Shown here in pieces: positions 21,740 through 31,829 of a stretch of DNA of 64,000 bases. Positions within the stretch are counted from its first letter, which is position 1. Every line of letters begins with the position of its first letter. The stretch lies in contig NZ_AP028461.1 of the NCBI RefSeq assembly GCF_033097365.1, positions 11,807,501 to 11,871,500 on the forward strand, in the 5' to 3' direction. The position numbers and the translations under genes are program-made. This DNA is from Actinoplanes sichuanensis. Its GTDB lineage: Bacteria; Actinomycetota; Actinomycetes; Mycobacteriales; Micromonosporaceae. The notes beneath the pieces are model-generated. The model searched no databases and was not told the DNA's origin. It saw only the letters and a list, made by a program, of their open reading frames with translations.

Positions 21740-24327
21740 CCGTGCACCCGGACCCGGATGTCCCGGCCCCGAGCGGACCGGCCGCGAACCCGCCCGATCC
21801 GGATATGTCGGATGCGAAGGTGCAGGCCGTGAGTCCGCTGAATCCGGATATGTCGGACGCCGAAGTGCAGGCCGTGAGCCCGCCGGATCCGGATGTGTCG
21901 GATGCGAAGGCGCCGGCCGCGGGTCCGCACGCTCTGGACGACGCGACGGGCACGCCGGATATTTCGGACTTAGGCAGGCCCCGACCTGGGCAGCCCGGCT
22001 CGACGGCACCGCCGCGGCCGCCCGTGGACCGGCCGTCCCTGGACCGGCCGCCCGTGGACCGGCCGTCCCTGGACCGGCCGTCCCTGGACCGGCCGCGCCT
22101 GGACCGGCCGCTTCTGGATCGGCTGCGGCGGGTCCGGCGGCCCGGCACCCCGCGCCGCCCGCTGGTCGCCGGATGGGTGCCCTACCTGATGGTGGCGCTG
22201 GTCGCGGCGGCCAGTCTGGCCGTGCTGGCGATCCGCCCGGCCGAACGGCTGCACGGCGGCGAGGCCGACTACGTGGTGGTCGCCGCCGCGGCCGGGCTGC
22301 GCTGGGAGGACCTCGACCCGCAGCGCACCCCGGCGCTCTGGCAGGAGGCGTCCCGCGGCTCGGTGGGCTGGCTGTCGGTGCGCTCGGCGCATGCGGTGAC
22401 CTGCCCGTCGGACGGCTGGCTGACGCTCGGCGCCGGTAACTACGCGGCCTGGGACACCCGGGCCGTCACCGGCCGCTGTCCGGCCGCCGAGCCGAAACTC
22501 ATCAGACCGGACGGCATCGGCGCCAACCTGACCGATCAGCCCACCGTGGTCCGCAACAATCAGGACCGGTTGCCGTACGGCACGACGCCGGGTGCCCTGG
22601 CCGAGTCGGTGCGCTGCACGGTCGCCGTCGGCCCGGGCGCGGCGATCGCGGCGGCCCGCCCGTTCGGACGGGTCGACCAGTACGTCCCCGAGCTCCCGGC
22701 CGACGCGGCCACCCTGCTCGGCGACTGTGTGCTGAGCATCGTCGACCTCGGCACGATCAGCGGTGAGGGCACGGCCCGTCAGGCGCAGGTGGAGGCGGCC
22801 GACCGTACCCTCGCCAAGGTTCTGGCCGCGCGCCCGCCGCGCTCGCTGATGCTGATCGCCGGGCTCGCCGACACCGAGGCCAGCTCGCGTCTGCACGTGG
22901 CGATCGCCGAGGGCCCGGGTTGGGAGACCGGCTGGCTGACCTCGGCCGGCACCGGCCGGGAGGGCTACCTCCAGTTGGTCGACCTGGCTCCGACGGTGCT
23001 GGCGGCGCTCGGCAAGCCGGTCCCGGAGAAGCTGTTCGCCGGCTACCCGGCGTCGATCGCGCCGGACCGCCCGGACGACCCGGCCGCCGCCATGCAGGGC
23101 GCGCAGGACGCCGACCGGCGGGCGATCGCCCAGCGCGGGGTGGCCGAGATCTTCTTCGCCGTGCTGGCCATCCTCCAGGCGGTGCTGTTCGTGGCGGTGA
23201 TCCCGGTGCTGGTCCGGGCGCGCCGGCACGCCGGTCCGCTGGGCCCGCCGTTGCCGCCGCGCCGCCTGGTCGACCTGGCCGAGGCGGCGCTGCTGGCGGG
23301 CGGCCTGGCGATCCCGGCGGCGCTGCTGGCCGACGTGGTCCCGTGGTGGAGCAGCGCGCATCCGGCGTGGATGTTCGGGTCGGCGACGGCCGCGCTGATG
23401 ATCCTGGGCACGCTGCTGATCCGGCTGGCGCCGCGCTATCCGCGGACGCTGTGGCCGATGGCGGCGGCCGCCGCGGTCGGTGTGCTGGTGGTGGCGGTAG
23501 ACCTGGCGACCGGGGCGCGGCTGCAGCTCAACGGGGTGGCCGGCTATTCGGCGGTGCACGGCATCCGCTACGCCGGGCTGGGCGGGGTCGGGCTCGGAGT
23601 GTTCGTGGCCGGGCTGTTCCTGCTGGCCGGTGCGCTGGCCCAGTGGGTGACCAAGCGTTGGCGGCCGCTGGTCATGGTCACCTTCGGTGGCCTCGGTGTG
23701 GTGATGGTGGGCAGCGGCCATCTGGGCGCGGATCCGGTGGGTGCGATCGCGGTGACCGCCGGGGCGTGTGTGGCGGCCGCGATGAGCACCGGCGGTTGGC
23801 TGACCTTCCCGCGGATCGCTTGGGCCGCCCTGACCGGTGTGGTGGTGACCATCACGTTCGCGGTGCTCGACCTGCGGCGGGCGCCGCTGGAGCAGGGCAC
23901 GCTGGGCCGGTTCCTGACCTCGCTGGGTGACGGCACGGCCGGTCCGGCGATGCAGCGGGCCGCCGCCGCGAACGGGCAGGCGCTGGTGGACAGCCCACTC
24001 ACGTGGCTGGCGCTGCTGGGTGCGGCGATGCTGGCGTTCTGCCAGTTCTCCCCGTGGGGCGGCCTGAACCGGGTCTACGGCCTGCATCCGGCGGTCCGGG
24101 CCGGGGTGGCCGGGACCGCGGTGGCGACACTGATCGCCGGGGTGCTGGGTGGCACGGCTCTCGGGTCGGCCGGTGCGGCGGCCGCGGCGGCGGTGCCGGT
24201 GGCGGTGCTCACCGCGCTGCGGGTGCTGCTGCACGCCGCCGATCGGACACCACCGCCGGGCGAGACGGACGGTCCAGGCGGGCCACTACTACGCAAATCC
24301 GACGAGGATCCGGTAACCGTCTCATGA
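21736..24327 (+). CDS. Large polytopic membrane protein with alkaline-phosphatase-like ectodomain
   Basis: 863 residues. Residues 1-140 are cytoplasmic low complexity: three 15-residue PDMSDAKVQAVSP-type units and seven 5-residue DRPSL/DRPPV units. A membrane helix follows (VPYLMVALVAAASLAVLAI). Residues about 170-460 form an outside domain beginning DYVVVAAAAGLRW and containing SDGWLTLGAGNYAAW and LQLVDLAPTVLAALG, the latter like the end of alkaline-phosphatase/sulfatase-fold domains. About ten helices follow to the C-terminus. I do not recognise a named family. Coupling to the GT4 gene suggests a role in the same surface pathway. Confidence 0.75.
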   Translation: MTVHPDPDVPAPSGPAANPPDPDMSDAKVQAVSPLNPDMSDAEVQAVSPPDPDVSDAKAPAAGPHALDDATGTPDISDLGRPRPGQPGSTAPPRPPVDRPSLDRPPVDRPSLDRPSLDRPRLDRPLLDRLRRVRRPGTPRRPLVAGWVPYLMVALVAAASLAVLAIRPAERLHGGEADYVVVAAAAGLRWEDLDPQRTPALWQEASRGSVGWLSVRSAHAVTCPSDGWLTLGAGNYAAWDTRAVTGRCPAAEPKLIRPDGIGANLTDQPTVVRNNQDRLPYGTTPGALAESVRCTVAVGPGAAIAAARPFGRVDQYVPELPADAATLLGDCVLSIVDLGTISGEGTARQAQVEAADRTLAKVLAARPPRSLMLIAGLADTEASSRLHVAIAEGPGWETGWLTSAGTGREGYLQLVDLAPTVLAALGKPVPEKLFAGYPASIAPDRPDDPAAAMQGAQDADRRAIAQRGVAEIFFAVLAILQAVLFVAVIPVLVRARRHAGPLGPPLPPRRLVDLAEAALLAGGLAIPAALLADVVPWWSSAHPAWMFGSATAALMILGTLLIRLAPRYPRTLWPMAAAAAVGVLVVAVDLATGARLQLNGVAGYSAVHGIRYAGLGGVGLGVFVAGLFLLAGALAQWVTKRWRPLVMVTFGGLGVVMVGSGHLGADPVGAIAVTAGACVAAAMSTGGWLTFPRIAWAALTGVVVTITFAVLDLRRAPLEQGTLGRFLTSLGDGTAGPAMQRAAAANGQALVDSPLTWLALLGAAMLAFCQFSPWGGLNRVYGLHPAVRAGVAGTAVATLIAGVLGGTALGSAGAAAAAAVPVAVLTALRVLLHAADRTPPPGETDGPGGPLLRKSDEDPVTVS
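21796..21930 (+). repeat. Three 45-base coding repeats
   Basis: Units 21796-21840, 21841-21885 and 21886-21930 each encode a 15-residue (D/N)PD(M/V)SDA(K/E) block. They belong to the N-terminal low-complexity part of the large membrane protein. Confidence 0.85.
22021..22125 (+). repeat. Seven 15-base coding repeats
   Basis: Seven contiguous 15-base units of the type tccCTGGACCGGCCG or cccGTGGACCGGCCG encode alternating SLDRP and PVDRP pentapeptides just before the first membrane helix. Low divergence between copies points to slippage. Confidence 0.9.
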
Positions 24328-24381
24328 CACGCACGCCCACCAGCCCGAACGTGGAGCTGTCGGCAAACAGTGTTACGGTGA

Positions 24382-26142
<1,761 letters not shown>

Positions 26143-26143
26143 C

Positions 26144-26722
26144 ATGGGGTTCGCCCACGAGACGGTGTCCCGGGCCGAGCGGTACCACGGCGCGATCTTC
26201 TCGGTCTACACCGACCAGGTGACCATGTCCGACGGCAGCACCGCGGCCCGCGACGTGGTGGAGAACCGCGGCGCCGTCGTCGTGGTGGCCCTGGACGAGC
26301 AGGACCGGGTGGTGCTGATCAAGCAGTACCGCCATCCGGTCGGTCGGCACCTGTGGGAGCTGCCGGCCGGGCTGCGTGACGTGGTCGGCGAGGACGAGGC
26401 GCTCACCGCGGCCCGCGAGCTGGCCGAGGAGGTCGACCTCGCGGCCGGCCGGATGGAGCGGCTGATCGACCTGCACACCTCGCCGGGCTTCGCCGACGAG
26501 GCGGTTCGGGTGTTCCTGGCCCGCGATCTCGTCCCGGTCGCCGACACGGACCGTCATGTCCGGACCGGTGAGGAGGCCGATCTCGAGGTACGCCGGGTCG
26601 ACCTGGACGAGTGCGTCGCGATGGTGTTCCGCGGGGAGATCACCAACGCGGCGGCGGTCGCCGGCATCCTGGCCGCGGCACGCGCCCGGGACACCGGCTG
26701 GACGGCCCTGCGGTCCGCCTGA
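26144..26722 (+). CDS. NUDIX hydrolase, ADP-ribose pyrophosphatase type
   Basis: 192 residues, ATG one base after the pyrG stop. The Nudix box region reads PAGLRDVVGEDEALTAAREL followed by AEEVDL; the REL-x-EE core is intact, the first part is one residue longer than the textbook spacing, and the usual final Gly is Asp. Upstream VLIKQYRHPVGRHLWELPAG is typical of ADP-ribose pyrophosphatases, which cleave ADP-ribose to AMP and ribose 5-phosphate. Homologue of Rv1700 by position. Confidence 0.9.
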   Translation: MGFAHETVSRAERYHGAIFSVYTDQVTMSDGSTAARDVVENRGAVVVVALDEQDRVVLIKQYRHPVGRHLWELPAGLRDVVGEDEALTAARELAEEVDLAAGRMERLIDLHTSPGFADEAVRVFLARDLVPVADTDRHVRTGEEADLEVRRVDLDECVAMVFRGEITNAAAVAGILAAARARDTGWTALRSA

Positions 26723-26726
26723 CGGG

Positions 26727-27890
26727 TCACGTCGCGGCGTTCTCGACGAGCGTCGCGGCGTACCCGGCTCCACTGCCGGCCTTCAGTTCCCGGCTGATCT
26801 CGGCGCTTGTCCGGCGTACCCCCGGGTCGTTGATCAGATCTTGAAAGGTCTCCCGGAGCTCGGCGGCGCTGATCGTGGTGTCGATCTGCCGGGCCACGCC
26901 CAGCTCGACCAGCCGTTCGGCGTTGCCGAACTGGTCGGCCGCCTGCGGTGCGACCAGCATCGGCGTGCCGCACCAGAGGCCCTCGACCGAGCCGCCCATG
27001 CCGCCGTGGGTGATGAACGCGTCGGCCTGCCGCAGGATCCGCAGCTGCGGCACCCAGTGGTGGACCTCGACGTTGGCCGGCACGTCGCCGAGTGTCGCGG
27101 CGTCGACGTGCTTGCCGATCTGGAGCACGATGTGCCAGCCGGGCAGGTCGGCGAACGCCGCCACGCAGTGCCGGTAGAACTCCGGGTGGTCGGTGAACGT
27201 GGAGCCGAGTGAGACGAGCAGCACCTTCTCGGCGTCGGCGGGCCGGGTCCAGTCGCCCTGCTCGTCGCGGTCGCCGAGGATCGGTCCGGCGAAGCGGAAG
27301 ACGGTCTCGTCGACCCGGTCGGCGAACGGCTGCATGACCCGCGGGATCAGGACCAGGCCGCGGTCCGGACGGCCCTGGAAGGCGGCGCTGTCGGTGACCG
27401 ACGACTTCTGGTCGGTCAGCCACCGCTCGAACCGCCGGTAGTAGGCGGCGCCGCGCGGGTCGGCCCGCATCTGTTCGATCATCGGTCCCATCTCCTGCTC
27501 GTAGCCGTCCCAGGCCACGAACGTGGGGGAGACCTGCATCGACGGGATGCCCCACTGTTCGGCCAGCAGCCGGGCCGGTGCGCCGGCGATGTCGTAGAGG
27601 AACAGGTCGGGCCGGTCGTCGGTGTAGGCGTCGCGCAGTTGCGGGAGCATCTCGATCGCGTCGTCCAGGAAGAGTGTCAGGTGGTCGATCATGTCGCCGT
27701 CCCAGTCGTCGCCGGCCGGCAGTCGTGACCGGTACGGCTTGAGTTCGGCGCCGGTCGACTCGATCGGGGCCGACCAGGACGGGTCGTTGGCGTAGGTCAC
27801 CCGATGGCCGCGGGCGACCAGTTCACGGATCACCTCGATGCTCGGGTTGACGTGGCCGGGGAACGGGATGCTGACCATGGCGATGTGCAC
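26727..27890 (-). CDS. MGT-type glycosyltransferase (GT1, antibiotic or macrolide glycosyltransferase-like)
   Basis: 387 residues from GTG with AAAGG upstream. It begins IAMVSIPFPGHVNPSIEVIRELVARGHRV, the acceptor-domain start of OleD/MgtA-type enzymes. The donor-binding motif is HHWVPQLRILRQADAFITHGG and continues GGSVEGLWCGTPMLVAPQAADQ. Such enzymes move glucose or another sugar from UDP-sugar to small molecules, often inactivating antibiotics. The gene is divergent from a tetR gene with two palindromic operators between them, so repression by that TetR is likely. Substrate cannot be read from sequence. Confidence 0.88.
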   Translation of the reverse strand: MHIAMVSIPFPGHVNPSIEVIRELVARGHRVTYANDPSWSAPIESTGAELKPYRSRLPAGDDWDGDMIDHLTLFLDDAIEMLPQLRDAYTDDRPDLFLYDIAGAPARLLAEQWGIPSMQVSPTFVAWDGYEQEMGPMIEQMRADPRGAAYYRRFERWLTDQKSSVTDSAAFQGRPDRGLVLIPRVMQPFADRVDETVFRFAGPILGDRDEQGDWTRPADAEKVLLVSLGSTFTDHPEFYRHCVAAFADLPGWHIVLQIGKHVDAATLGDVPANVEVHHWVPQLRILRQADAFITHGGMGGSVEGLWCGTPMLVAPQAADQFGNAERLVELGVARQIDTTISAAELRETFQDLINDPGVRRTSAEISRELKAGSGAGYAATLVENAAT

Positions 27891-27902
27891 GGGGTGCCTT
27901 TC

Positions 27903-27946
27903 GATTTACTTCGCTCGGATTTACTTCGCTCGGCTCACCTCACTCG
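27903..27946. repeat. 15-base direct repeats in glycosyltransferase leader
   Basis: GATTTACTTCGCTCG occurs twice in perfect tandem (27903-27917, 27918-27932), followed by a degenerate third copy ending at 27946. The repeats lie between the start of the minus-strand glycosyltransferase and the nearer operator. Confidence 0.85.
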
Positions 27947-27952
27947 GCAAGA

Positions 27953-27969
27953 CGAGACGTAGCGTCTCG
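27953..27969. promoter_or_regulatory. TetR-type operator 1
   Basis: CGAGACGTAGCGTCTCG has 7-base arms (CGAGACG / CGTCTCG) around TAG. It is the copy nearer the glycosyltransferase. The same arms recur 40 bases away, so the pair is almost surely the binding site of the adjacent TetR protein. Confidence 0.8.
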
Positions 27970-27992
27970 CTAATGCCGGGCGGTTGTCAAGA

Positions 27993-28009
27993 CGAGACGT
28001 CGCGTCTCG
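27993..28009. promoter_or_regulatory. TetR-type operator 2
   Basis: CGAGACGTCGCGTCTCG has the same 7-base arms around TCG. It ends nine bases before a TATGCT -10-like hexamer (28018-28023) of the tetR gene, a position that would block its own promoter. Centre-to-centre distance to operator 1 is 40 bases, about four helical turns. Confidence 0.82.
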
Positions 28010-28029
28010 TTTTCGGCTATGCTCGCGCC

Positions 28030-28596
28030 GTGCCCGATCCCAACCGCCGTAGCGAGCGCTCCCGCGCCGCGATCCTCGCCGCCACCCTCGACCTGCTCCA
28101 CGAGAGCGGATACGCCGATCTGACCGTCGAGAAGATCGCCGCCCGGGCCGGAGTCGGCAAGCAGACCATCTACCGGTGGTGGTCCGGTCGTGGCGCGGTC
28201 GTCCTCGACGCCCTGGTCGACCAGATCGGCCCGGCCGGCCCGCCGGCCCTGCCGGACACCGGCGACCTCGAGGCCGACCTGCGTCTGGTCGTCCGGGCCA
28301 TCGTCGCCGAACTGGCCGACCCCCGGCTCTCGGTCACCACCCGCGCCCTCACCATCGAGACGCTGACCAGCGAGACCTTCGCCGAGACGATGCGCGACAG
28401 GCTGCTGCGGCCGCAGCTCGACACGATCAAGGAGCGGTTGCGCGGGCGGGTCCGCGACGACGTCGACCTGGACCAGGCGGTCGAGCTGCTGATCGGGCCG
28501 ATGTACCACCGCTGGATGATGCGCACCGGCCCGCTCACCGAGGCGTACGCGGACGGGATCGTCGACCTGGCCCTGGCGGCGCTGCGACCGCATTAA
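28030..28596 (+). CDS. TetR/AcrR family transcriptional regulator
   Basis: 188 residues from GTG. The N-terminal HTH is typical: RSRAAILAATLDLLHESGYADLTVEKIAARAGVGKQTIYRWW. The C-terminal ligand domain is helical without a recognisable pocket signature. The GTG has no RBS and lies six bases after TATGCT, suggesting a leaderless transcript; a longer upstream frame runs through the operators and is unlikely to be used. It probably represses itself, the divergent glycosyltransferase and the downstream MFS gene, with a drug-like inducer. Confidence 0.9.
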   Translation: MPDPNRRSERSRAAILAATLDLLHESGYADLTVEKIAARAGVGKQTIYRWWSGRGAVVLDALVDQIGPAGPPALPDTGDLEADLRLVVRAIVAELADPRLSVTTRALTIETLTSETFAETMRDRLLRPQLDTIKERLRGRVRDDVDLDQAVELLIGPMYHRWMMRTGPLTEAYADGIVDLALAALRPH

Positions 28597-28614
28597 ATGA
28601 TCTCATGTAGGACG

Positions 28615-29856
28615 ATGAACACTCCACGGGGAACAATCCGAAGAATCCTGCCGCCGCCCGGTCTGCCGCGTACCCTCGCGGTCCAGTCCCTCATCTACGC
28701 CATCGGCAACGGCGCCTTCCTGACCGGCAGCGTCGTCTTCTTCAGCCTCTACGTCGGACTGACACCCGTACAGATCGGCATCGGACTGTCCGTCGCCGGG
28801 TTCGTCGGTCTCGTCGGGTCGATGCCGTTCGGGCACCTCGCCGACCGGATCGGCGGGCGGCGCGCCTGGGCGATCGGAGCGGTCGCCGAGGCGGCGGCGT
28901 TCGCGGTCTATCCCCTGGCCGACGGCTTCCTGCCGTTCCTGCTGGTGATCTGCGCGCAGACCGCGGCCGAGGCGTTCGCCAACGCGGGCCGGATCGTCTA
29001 CACCGCGGCCGCCGTGCCCAGGGAGGGCCGGGTCCGGGTGATGGCCTTCACCCGCGCGTACCTCAACGTCGGCTTCACCATCGGCTCCGGCCTCGGCGCC
29101 GCCGCCCTGGCCCTGAACAGCCGGCCCGGCCTGCTCCTGCTGGTGTTCACGGCGGCCGGCGGGATCGCGATCAACGCGTTCTTCGTCGCCCGGATGCCCG
29201 CCGTCGACCCGCCGGCCCGCGACGAGGGATCCCGGCCCAGCCCGTGGGGAGTGCTGCGCGACCATCCGTACACCGCGTCGGCCGTGCTGATCGGTGTGCT
29301 CTGGCTGCACAACACCGTCTGGGCCGAGGTGCTGCCCCTGTGGGCGATCACCATGACCGATGTGCCGAAACCCGCCCTCGGGGCGCTCGTCGCACTGAAC
29401 ACGGTGATGGCGGTGCTGCTCCAGGTGCGGGCCGCCCGGGGTGCCGACACCCTGCACGGTGCGGCCCGGCTGCTGCGCTGGGCAGCGCTCGCCGCCGCGG
29501 TCGCCTGCCCGATCGTGGCGTTCAGCGGGCGGACCCACGGCTGGATCACCGTCGCGGTGCTCGCCGTCGCGGTCGCGATGCTCACCGGCACCGAGTTGTG
29601 GCTGTCGTCGGCCCAGTGGTACCTCAACACCGAGGTGCCGCCGGCCGACCAGCGTGGCGCGTACACCGGCTTCGGCAAGTCGGTCGGCGGGCTGGGCAAG
29701 ATGATCGGTCCGGCCGGGTTCACGATCCTCGCCATCCACACCGGCGGGTGGGGTTGGTGGGTGATCGCGGCGATCTTCGCGGTGTGCGCCTTCGCCTGCG
29801 GGCCGGTGATCCACTGGATCGAGCGCACCCCGCGCAACGTGGCGGTCCCGGTCTGA
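28615..29856 (+). CDS. MFS transporter (drug efflux-like)
   Basis: About 413 residues with 12 hydrophobic helices. The loop 2-3 motif is MPFGHLADRIGGRRAW, the characteristic GxLaDrxGrr of the major facilitator superfamily. ATG 28615 follows a short AGGA; ATG 28597, directly after the tetR stop, is the alternative. It lies 18 bases behind tetR on the same strand and is probably co-transcribed, which is the usual regulator-pump arrangement. Substrate unknown; the two flanking glycosyltransferases suggest export or neutralisation of a natural product. Confidence 0.87.
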   Translation: MNTPRGTIRRILPPPGLPRTLAVQSLIYAIGNGAFLTGSVVFFSLYVGLTPVQIGIGLSVAGFVGLVGSMPFGHLADRIGGRRAWAIGAVAEAAAFAVYPLADGFLPFLLVICAQTAAEAFANAGRIVYTAAAVPREGRVRVMAFTRAYLNVGFTIGSGLGAAALALNSRPGLLLLVFTAAGGIAINAFFVARMPAVDPPARDEGSRPSPWGVLRDHPYTASAVLIGVLWLHNTVWAEVLPLWAITMTDVPKPALGALVALNTVMAVLLQVRAARGADTLHGAARLLRWAALAAAVACPIVAFSGRTHGWITVAVLAVAVAMLTGTELWLSSAQWYLNTEVPPADQRGAYTGFGKSVGGLGKMIGPAGFTILAIHTGGWGWWVIAAIFAVCAFACGPVIHWIERTPRNVAVPV

Positions 29857-29865
29857 CGGTCGTTT

Positions 29866-30936
29866 TCAGCCGGCCTGCCGGATCGCCTCCACCAGGTGCT
29901 CCGGGGGTGGCATCGCGGCGATCTCGGCGCTCACCTCGCCCGCGGCCTTGACCAGCACCGGGTCGGTGATCAGACGGGTCAGCAGGGCCGGGGTGACGTC
30001 CCGCTCGTCGGCGGCCAGTCCGGCGCCCCGGGCCGCGACCAGCTCCGCGTTGTGCCGCCGGTCCCCGGCGCCCCGGACGATCAGCTGCGGGGCGCCCGCC
30101 TGCAACGCGGTCAGCGTGGTGCCGGCGCCACCGTGATGGACGAGCACCGCCCCGGCAGCCAGCGCCGCCGGAATCGGCACCCAGTCGACGGCCCGCACAC
30201 CGGGCGGCAGCCGCCGCACGTTCGACCTGATCAGCACCACGTCGGCGTCGACGTCGCGGGCCGCGTCGGCGACCCGGGCCATCATCCGGTCCGGGCCCGG
30301 CTGCGGGACTGTGCTGCGGCTGACCAGGATGCGCGGGCGGCGGGGCGCCCCGGCCAGCTCCTCCGGCAGCGGTTCGGTACCGGAGTACGGCACGAACCGC
30401 ATCGGCAGGTGGGTGCCGCGCCCGGCCACACTGGCCGGTGCGATCCGGATCACCGCGGCCGGTGCCGCCAGCTCCGGACGGCCCCGCATCCGGGTCGCGG
30501 CCAGCAGCGCCGGGCCGTCGTACAGCGAGTTCTCGTGCAGGATGCCCGGCACACCGAGCCGGGCCGCGACCACCGCGCCGGCCGCCGCCAGCGGCTCGTA
30601 GACGATCCGGTCCGGCCGCCACTGCCGGGCCGTCCGCTCGACCCGGTCGACGATCCGATCGTTCACCGCCCCGAACAGGTGACCCACCATCCGGGTACCG
30701 GCCGTCCCGGCCAGCTCGTCACGGACCAGTAGCGGATGCCGCAGTGCGGTCCGCGCCGCGACGCCCGCGAACCGGAACCCCGGCGCCACGTCACGCACCT
30801 CGAACCCGGTCACCCGCAGCCCGTCCCCGCCCGTCGCGAACAGCACCTCGTGCCCGGCCGCACGCAGCGCCCGGGCCAGCGGCACCAGCGGGAAGACGTG
30901 CCCGATCAGCGGCGCGGCGACCACGAGAACACGCAT
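29866..30936 (-). CDS. Second antibiotic-type glycosyltransferase (GT1/GT28)
   Basis: 356 residues from ATG; a TTG one codon earlier is also open. It begins MRVLVVAAPLIGHVFPLVPLARALRAAGHEVLFATG and has the donor-site motif VDWVPIPAALAAGAVLVHHGG followed by AGTTLTALQAGAPQLIV. This is the pattern of glycosyltransferases of antibiotic biosynthesis. It is not closely similar to the enzyme at 26727. It is convergent with the MFS gene and divergent from the VOC gene at 30967, with only 30 bases between starts. Confidence 0.87.
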   Translation of the reverse strand: MRVLVVAAPLIGHVFPLVPLARALRAAGHEVLFATGGDGLRVTGFEVRDVAPGFRFAGVAARTALRHPLLVRDELAGTAGTRMVGHLFGAVNDRIVDRVERTARQWRPDRIVYEPLAAAGAVVAARLGVPGILHENSLYDGPALLAATRMRGRPELAAPAAVIRIAPASVAGRGTHLPMRFVPYSGTEPLPEELAGAPRRPRILVSRSTVPQPGPDRMMARVADAARDVDADVVLIRSNVRRLPPGVRAVDWVPIPAALAAGAVLVHHGGAGTTLTALQAGAPQLIVRGAGDRRHNAELVAARGAGLAADERDVTPALLTRLITDPVLVKAAGEVSAEIAAMPPPEHLVEAIRQAG

Positions 30937-30966
30937 CAATCCACTCTAGGCGGGTACCTCGAGGGC

Positions 30967-31383
30967 ATGACCGTGCCGACCCTGCGAGCCTTCGTGCTCG
31001 ACACCACAGACGCCCGCCGGCTCGCCGAGTTCTACCGCGAGCTGCTGGACCTGGAGTATCGCAAGGGCGACGAGCCGCCTCCGGCGGGCACGGACGATCC
31101 GCGAGGCCGCGAGTGGTTGCAGCTGCGGGCGCGCGACGGCGCCTTCCAGTTGTCCTTCCAACAGACCACGGGGGTACGCCCGACGAGCTGGCCGGGCGAC
31201 GAGATCCCCCAGCAGGCGCACCTGGACACGTCGGTGCCCTCCCTGGACGAGCTGAACCGCCAGCACGACCGCATCCTGGCCCTGGGCGCCACCTTGCGTT
31301 TCGACCGCTCCACCGACCCGGACGAGCCGCTACGCGCCTACGCCGACCCGGACGGCCACATCATCTGCGTCTTCGTCGGCTGA
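30967..31383 (+). CDS. VOC superfamily protein (glyoxalase/bleomycin-resistance fold)
   Basis: 138 residues with one vicinal-oxygen-chelate module: LRAFVLDTTDARRLAEFYRELLDLEYRKG, a central strand WLQLRARDGAFQLSFQQ and the C-terminal YADPDGHIICVFVG. A histidine (QQAHLDTSV) and the terminal acidic/His region could bind metal. Members are lyases, dioxygenases or drug-binding proteins; which applies is unknown. ATG follows GAGGG. Confidence 0.8.
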   Translation: MTVPTLRAFVLDTTDARRLAEFYRELLDLEYRKGDEPPPAGTDDPRGREWLQLRARDGAFQLSFQQTTGVRPTSWPGDEIPQQAHLDTSVPSLDELNRQHDRILALGATLRFDRSTDPDEPLRAYADPDGHIICVFVG

Positions 31384-31433
31384 CCGGGCCGGGGTCTTGA
31401 CCTCAACCTTCATCGAGGTTGCAGGGTGGGTGG

Positions 31434-31829
31434 ATGACTCTCACCGCGCAGGAGCTGGAATATCTCGCCGGTCAGCGGCTCGGGCGGCTGGCCACCGTGC
31501 AGCCGGACGGGACGCTTCAGGTGAGCCCGGTCGGGTTCGCCTGGAATCCGGAGACCGCCACCATCGACATCCGGGGCTTCAACATGGCGGCCAGCCGCAA
31601 GTTCCGGAATGTGGCGGACAACGGACGGGTCGCGTTCGTCGTCGACGATCTGCCGTCGACCAGTCCGTGGCGGGTCCGCTGTCTGGAGATCCGCGGCCAC
31701 GCCGAGGCGATCGACGGATCGGAGGCGATCATTCGGATCCATCCGCGCCGGGTGATCGCGTTCGGACTGGAGGCCGCCGACACCGACCCGCACCGGCTGA
31801 CCGTGCACAAGCGGGACGTCACCGTTTGA
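31434..31829 (+). CDS. PPOX-class flavin/F420-dependent oxidoreductase
   Basis: 131 residues, ATG behind CAGGGTGG. The split-barrel pattern is clear: LAGQRLGRLATVQPDGTLQVSPVGFAWN, IDIRGFNMAASRKFRNVADNGRVAFVVDD and IRIHPRRVIAFGLE. The basic RKFRN segment is where FMN or F420 phosphate is usually held. This is the pyridoxamine-phosphate-oxidase-like group widespread in actinobacteria. Its 3' end overlaps the convergent methyltransferase gene by 11 bases. Confidence 0.85.
   Translation: MTLTAQELEYLAGQRLGRLATVQPDGTLQVSPVGFAWNPETATIDIRGFNMAASRKFRNVADNGRVAFVVDDLPSTSPWRVRCLEIRGHAEAIDGSEAIIRIHPRRVIAFGLEAADTDPHRLTVHKRDVTV

Noticed and set aside
18851..22009. 1052-residue minus-strand open frame under murJ and the GT4 gene
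   Set aside because: H/R/Q/G-rich composition typical of antisense frames in high-GC DNA; it spans two clear genes and the minisatellite.
27838..28029. Longer TetR start at 27838
   Set aside because: It would translate through both operators and overlap the divergent gene; GTG 28030 gives the normal TetR N-terminus and follows a -10-like box.
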